Assembly (NCBI GenBank): GCA_029962745.1
Contig: CM057155.1
Span: 33,496,361 to 33,560,360 of the forward strand
Reading direction: 5' to 3'
DNA from: Echinometra lucunter
Taxonomy: Eukaryota; Echinodermata; Echinoidea; Camarodonta; Echinometridae
Length of the DNA: 64,000 nucleotides
Under the pieces are notes generated by a model. The model was given only the letters and a program-made list of their open reading frames with translations. It did not search any database and was not told the origin of the DNA. The position numbers and the translations under genes were made by a program. This document shows, piece by piece, positions 62,535 through 64,000 of this stretch. Every line of letters begins with the position of its first letter. The stretch's first letter is position 1.

Positions 62535-63680
62535 CCCTGGGGGATATGTCTCATTGAAGCCTGTACATCATTTGCGTAAACAAAAACGTAGAAAAAGGGT
62601 CGTTTTTCAGCACCGGGCGGGGAACCACGGGATCCAGTTAAGGGTATCAAAAACAGGTAAAATCAGAAAAAAGGGTATCAAGATCAGGAAAATCCTGGAA
62701 AAATGTTACTTAATTTGGAGATTATGATGCAATCCTTGCATAAAATCCCTGTTAAGGGTATAAAAATCGGAGATGTAATGCATTATTTCCGTCCTACTTC
62801 AATCCCCATTTAGGGTGCTCTTGAGAAAGTGATTTACCGGTACATGGATGATGTACTGGGGTGGTATTCTGAACACCGTTTTAACTGTGTTTTAAATTCT
62901 GTTACAACTTCTGTTTTAAGGCAATGATTTACAACACCGCTAAAACAGTCTTTAAATGGTATTCTGAGAACTGTTTTAACGGTTTAACGGTTAACACCCA
63001 CCGCGAAGATATTATCCAATGGGGAAAGTCGTTAGAGATGAGTCTAAGCTGACTCAGCCAATAAGATCGCTCCCTGGGGAAGGGGTGCGTGAAACGCGTG
63101 AACTTCGTGTTGTAATGAGCGCATTAGTTTGCACTTAGTTTCTTGCTTTAATTCAGATGTGATGATGTGACAGAATTATTTGTGCAAAATATCATCTTTG
63201 ATATTATCGCAGACAATTGCCAAATTTCTCCACCCGAGGCAAAAATTCTTTTGAAATGTTGTTTCAGGAATAAAAGCAAGGTTTATTGGATCTCGTTATC
63301 CCCCTCATTCCAACCAAAAACATTTATGAGCGAGAAAAATTGCCGCCATGACATACCGCATGCAAAGTTAAAACACCTCCCACCCTGTTTTATCTCATGA
63401 GCATGAAATGTCAAGCGGAAAGAGTTAAAACAGGAGATAAAACGGTCTTCAGAATACTGTGTTATTACACATGGTATTTTTACGCGCTTGTGCACGACTT
63501 GCGCCACGCATGCAAGGTAAGATGCGCGGTTAGAAAGATAAAGCAGAACTTAAAACAAAAGTTAAAACAGTCTGAGATAAAACGGTGTTCAGAATACCGA
63601 TTTGCTAAAACAGACTTAAAACAGAGTTAAAACAGTCTCAGAATACCACCCCAGGCCTCAATGAGACATATCCCCCTGGG
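62535..63680. mobile_element. CCCTGGGGG-ended hAT-like element, interrupted
   Basis: Inverted arms gggggatatgtctcattga and complement, with 8-bp duplication AGTTTTTC (62527-62534 and 63681-63688). The arms also match across the inserted MITE (gtacatcat on the left, atgatgtac on the right). Confidence 0.83.
62857..63653. mobile_element. MITE with tggggtggtattctga inverted ends
   Basis: Left TGGGGTGGTATTCTGA, right TCAGAATACCACCCCA, with an internal repeat of tggtattctgagaactg. It interrupts the right arm of the element at 62535-63680. Confidence 0.8.
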
Positions 63681-64000
63681 AGTTTTTCCTCTTGTCTTCA
63701 TAAAGTGTGACTGTATTTCCCATAATCTCAATTAAAATTCTTGGCAAAAATTATTCTTCACATTAAATATACATTGTTAATTGAAATAATGTTAATCTGC
63801 ATAGATGTTTCAACTTTAATTTATGCTACTAACTATGATTGTGAACCCTATTTCATTGGCTTCCCATATTCAAGTCATTCTTAAAGTCAAACTTAACTTT
63901 GCGCACAACCATTCAGAATGAGTAGACAATGCAGTACACACAGAAAAGTTTTGATCATTGAGCATCATGTCAGAAGTGTATGCCTCATCACAGCTATGTC

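Larger units (their letters stand above)
58261..64000. other. Right flank, no gene recognised
   Basis: The start may contain the PGYP-gene promoter (a GC box, gggcgg, at about 58969). The rest holds poly-A (58485-58514), an old MITE copy (~59920-60260), a CAGAGC-ended element (60266-60737), a TTAA-flanked MITE (62040-62361) and a nest at 62535-63680. The span 59200-59900 and most of 60740-62030 show nothing recognisable. Confidence 0.6.

Overview
The window is animal nuclear DNA. Coding sequence is split into short exons by GT-AG introns, the non-coding sequence is AT-rich, and most of the window is transposon-derived. The repeat types (tandem ~150-bp cores with 'caaggtcaaaggtcatagaggtcat' units, very frequent tacatgta palindromes, hAT-like and TTAA-flanked MITEs) and the family matches suggest a marine invertebrate, most likely a deuterostome such as a sea urchin or relative. 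The species cannot be fixed from the sequence alone.

Three protein genes can be supported, all by phase-consistent splice junctions. (1) USP7 (ubiquitin-specific protease 7/HAUSP), minus strand, 5' part only: exon 1 22264-22201, exon 2 19412-19239, exon 3 7204-7102. These encode the disordered acidic N terminus and the first strands of the MATH/TRAF domain. The gene continues leftward out of the window. (2) HAPSTR1 (C16orf72; HUWE1-associated stress-response protein), plus strand, complete: exons 32000-32207, 38789-38872, 39828-40124 and 40916-41118, giving 263 residues. (3) An unrecognised 210-residue histidine- and PGYP-rich protein, minus strand, complete: exons 58260-58219, 55279-55184, 54578-54441, 53891-53705, 52907-52782 and 52173-52130.

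USP7 and HAPSTR1 lie head to head, with 9.7 kb between start codons. They are also divergent neighbours on human 16p13.2, so this is a very old microsyntenic pair of ubiquitin-system genes. Gene 3 converges on HAPSTR1.

Layout: 1-22.2 kb is USP7 introns and exons, with TTAA-flanked MITEs and tandem arrays. 22.3-22.7 kb is the USP7 5' region. 23-31.7 kb is intergenic and packed with nested repeats, including a 3.9-kb element with an 8-bp target duplication. 32-41.1 kb is HAPSTR1, with a 2.3-kb hAT-like element in intron 1. 41-52 kb is its 3' flank and a convergent spacer with tandem arrays. 52-58.3 kb is gene 3, whose intron 1 holds a three-deep transposon nest. 58.3-64 kb has no gene I can support and holds more nested MITEs. 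No transposase, reverse transcriptase, tRNA, rRNA or CRISPR array was seen.
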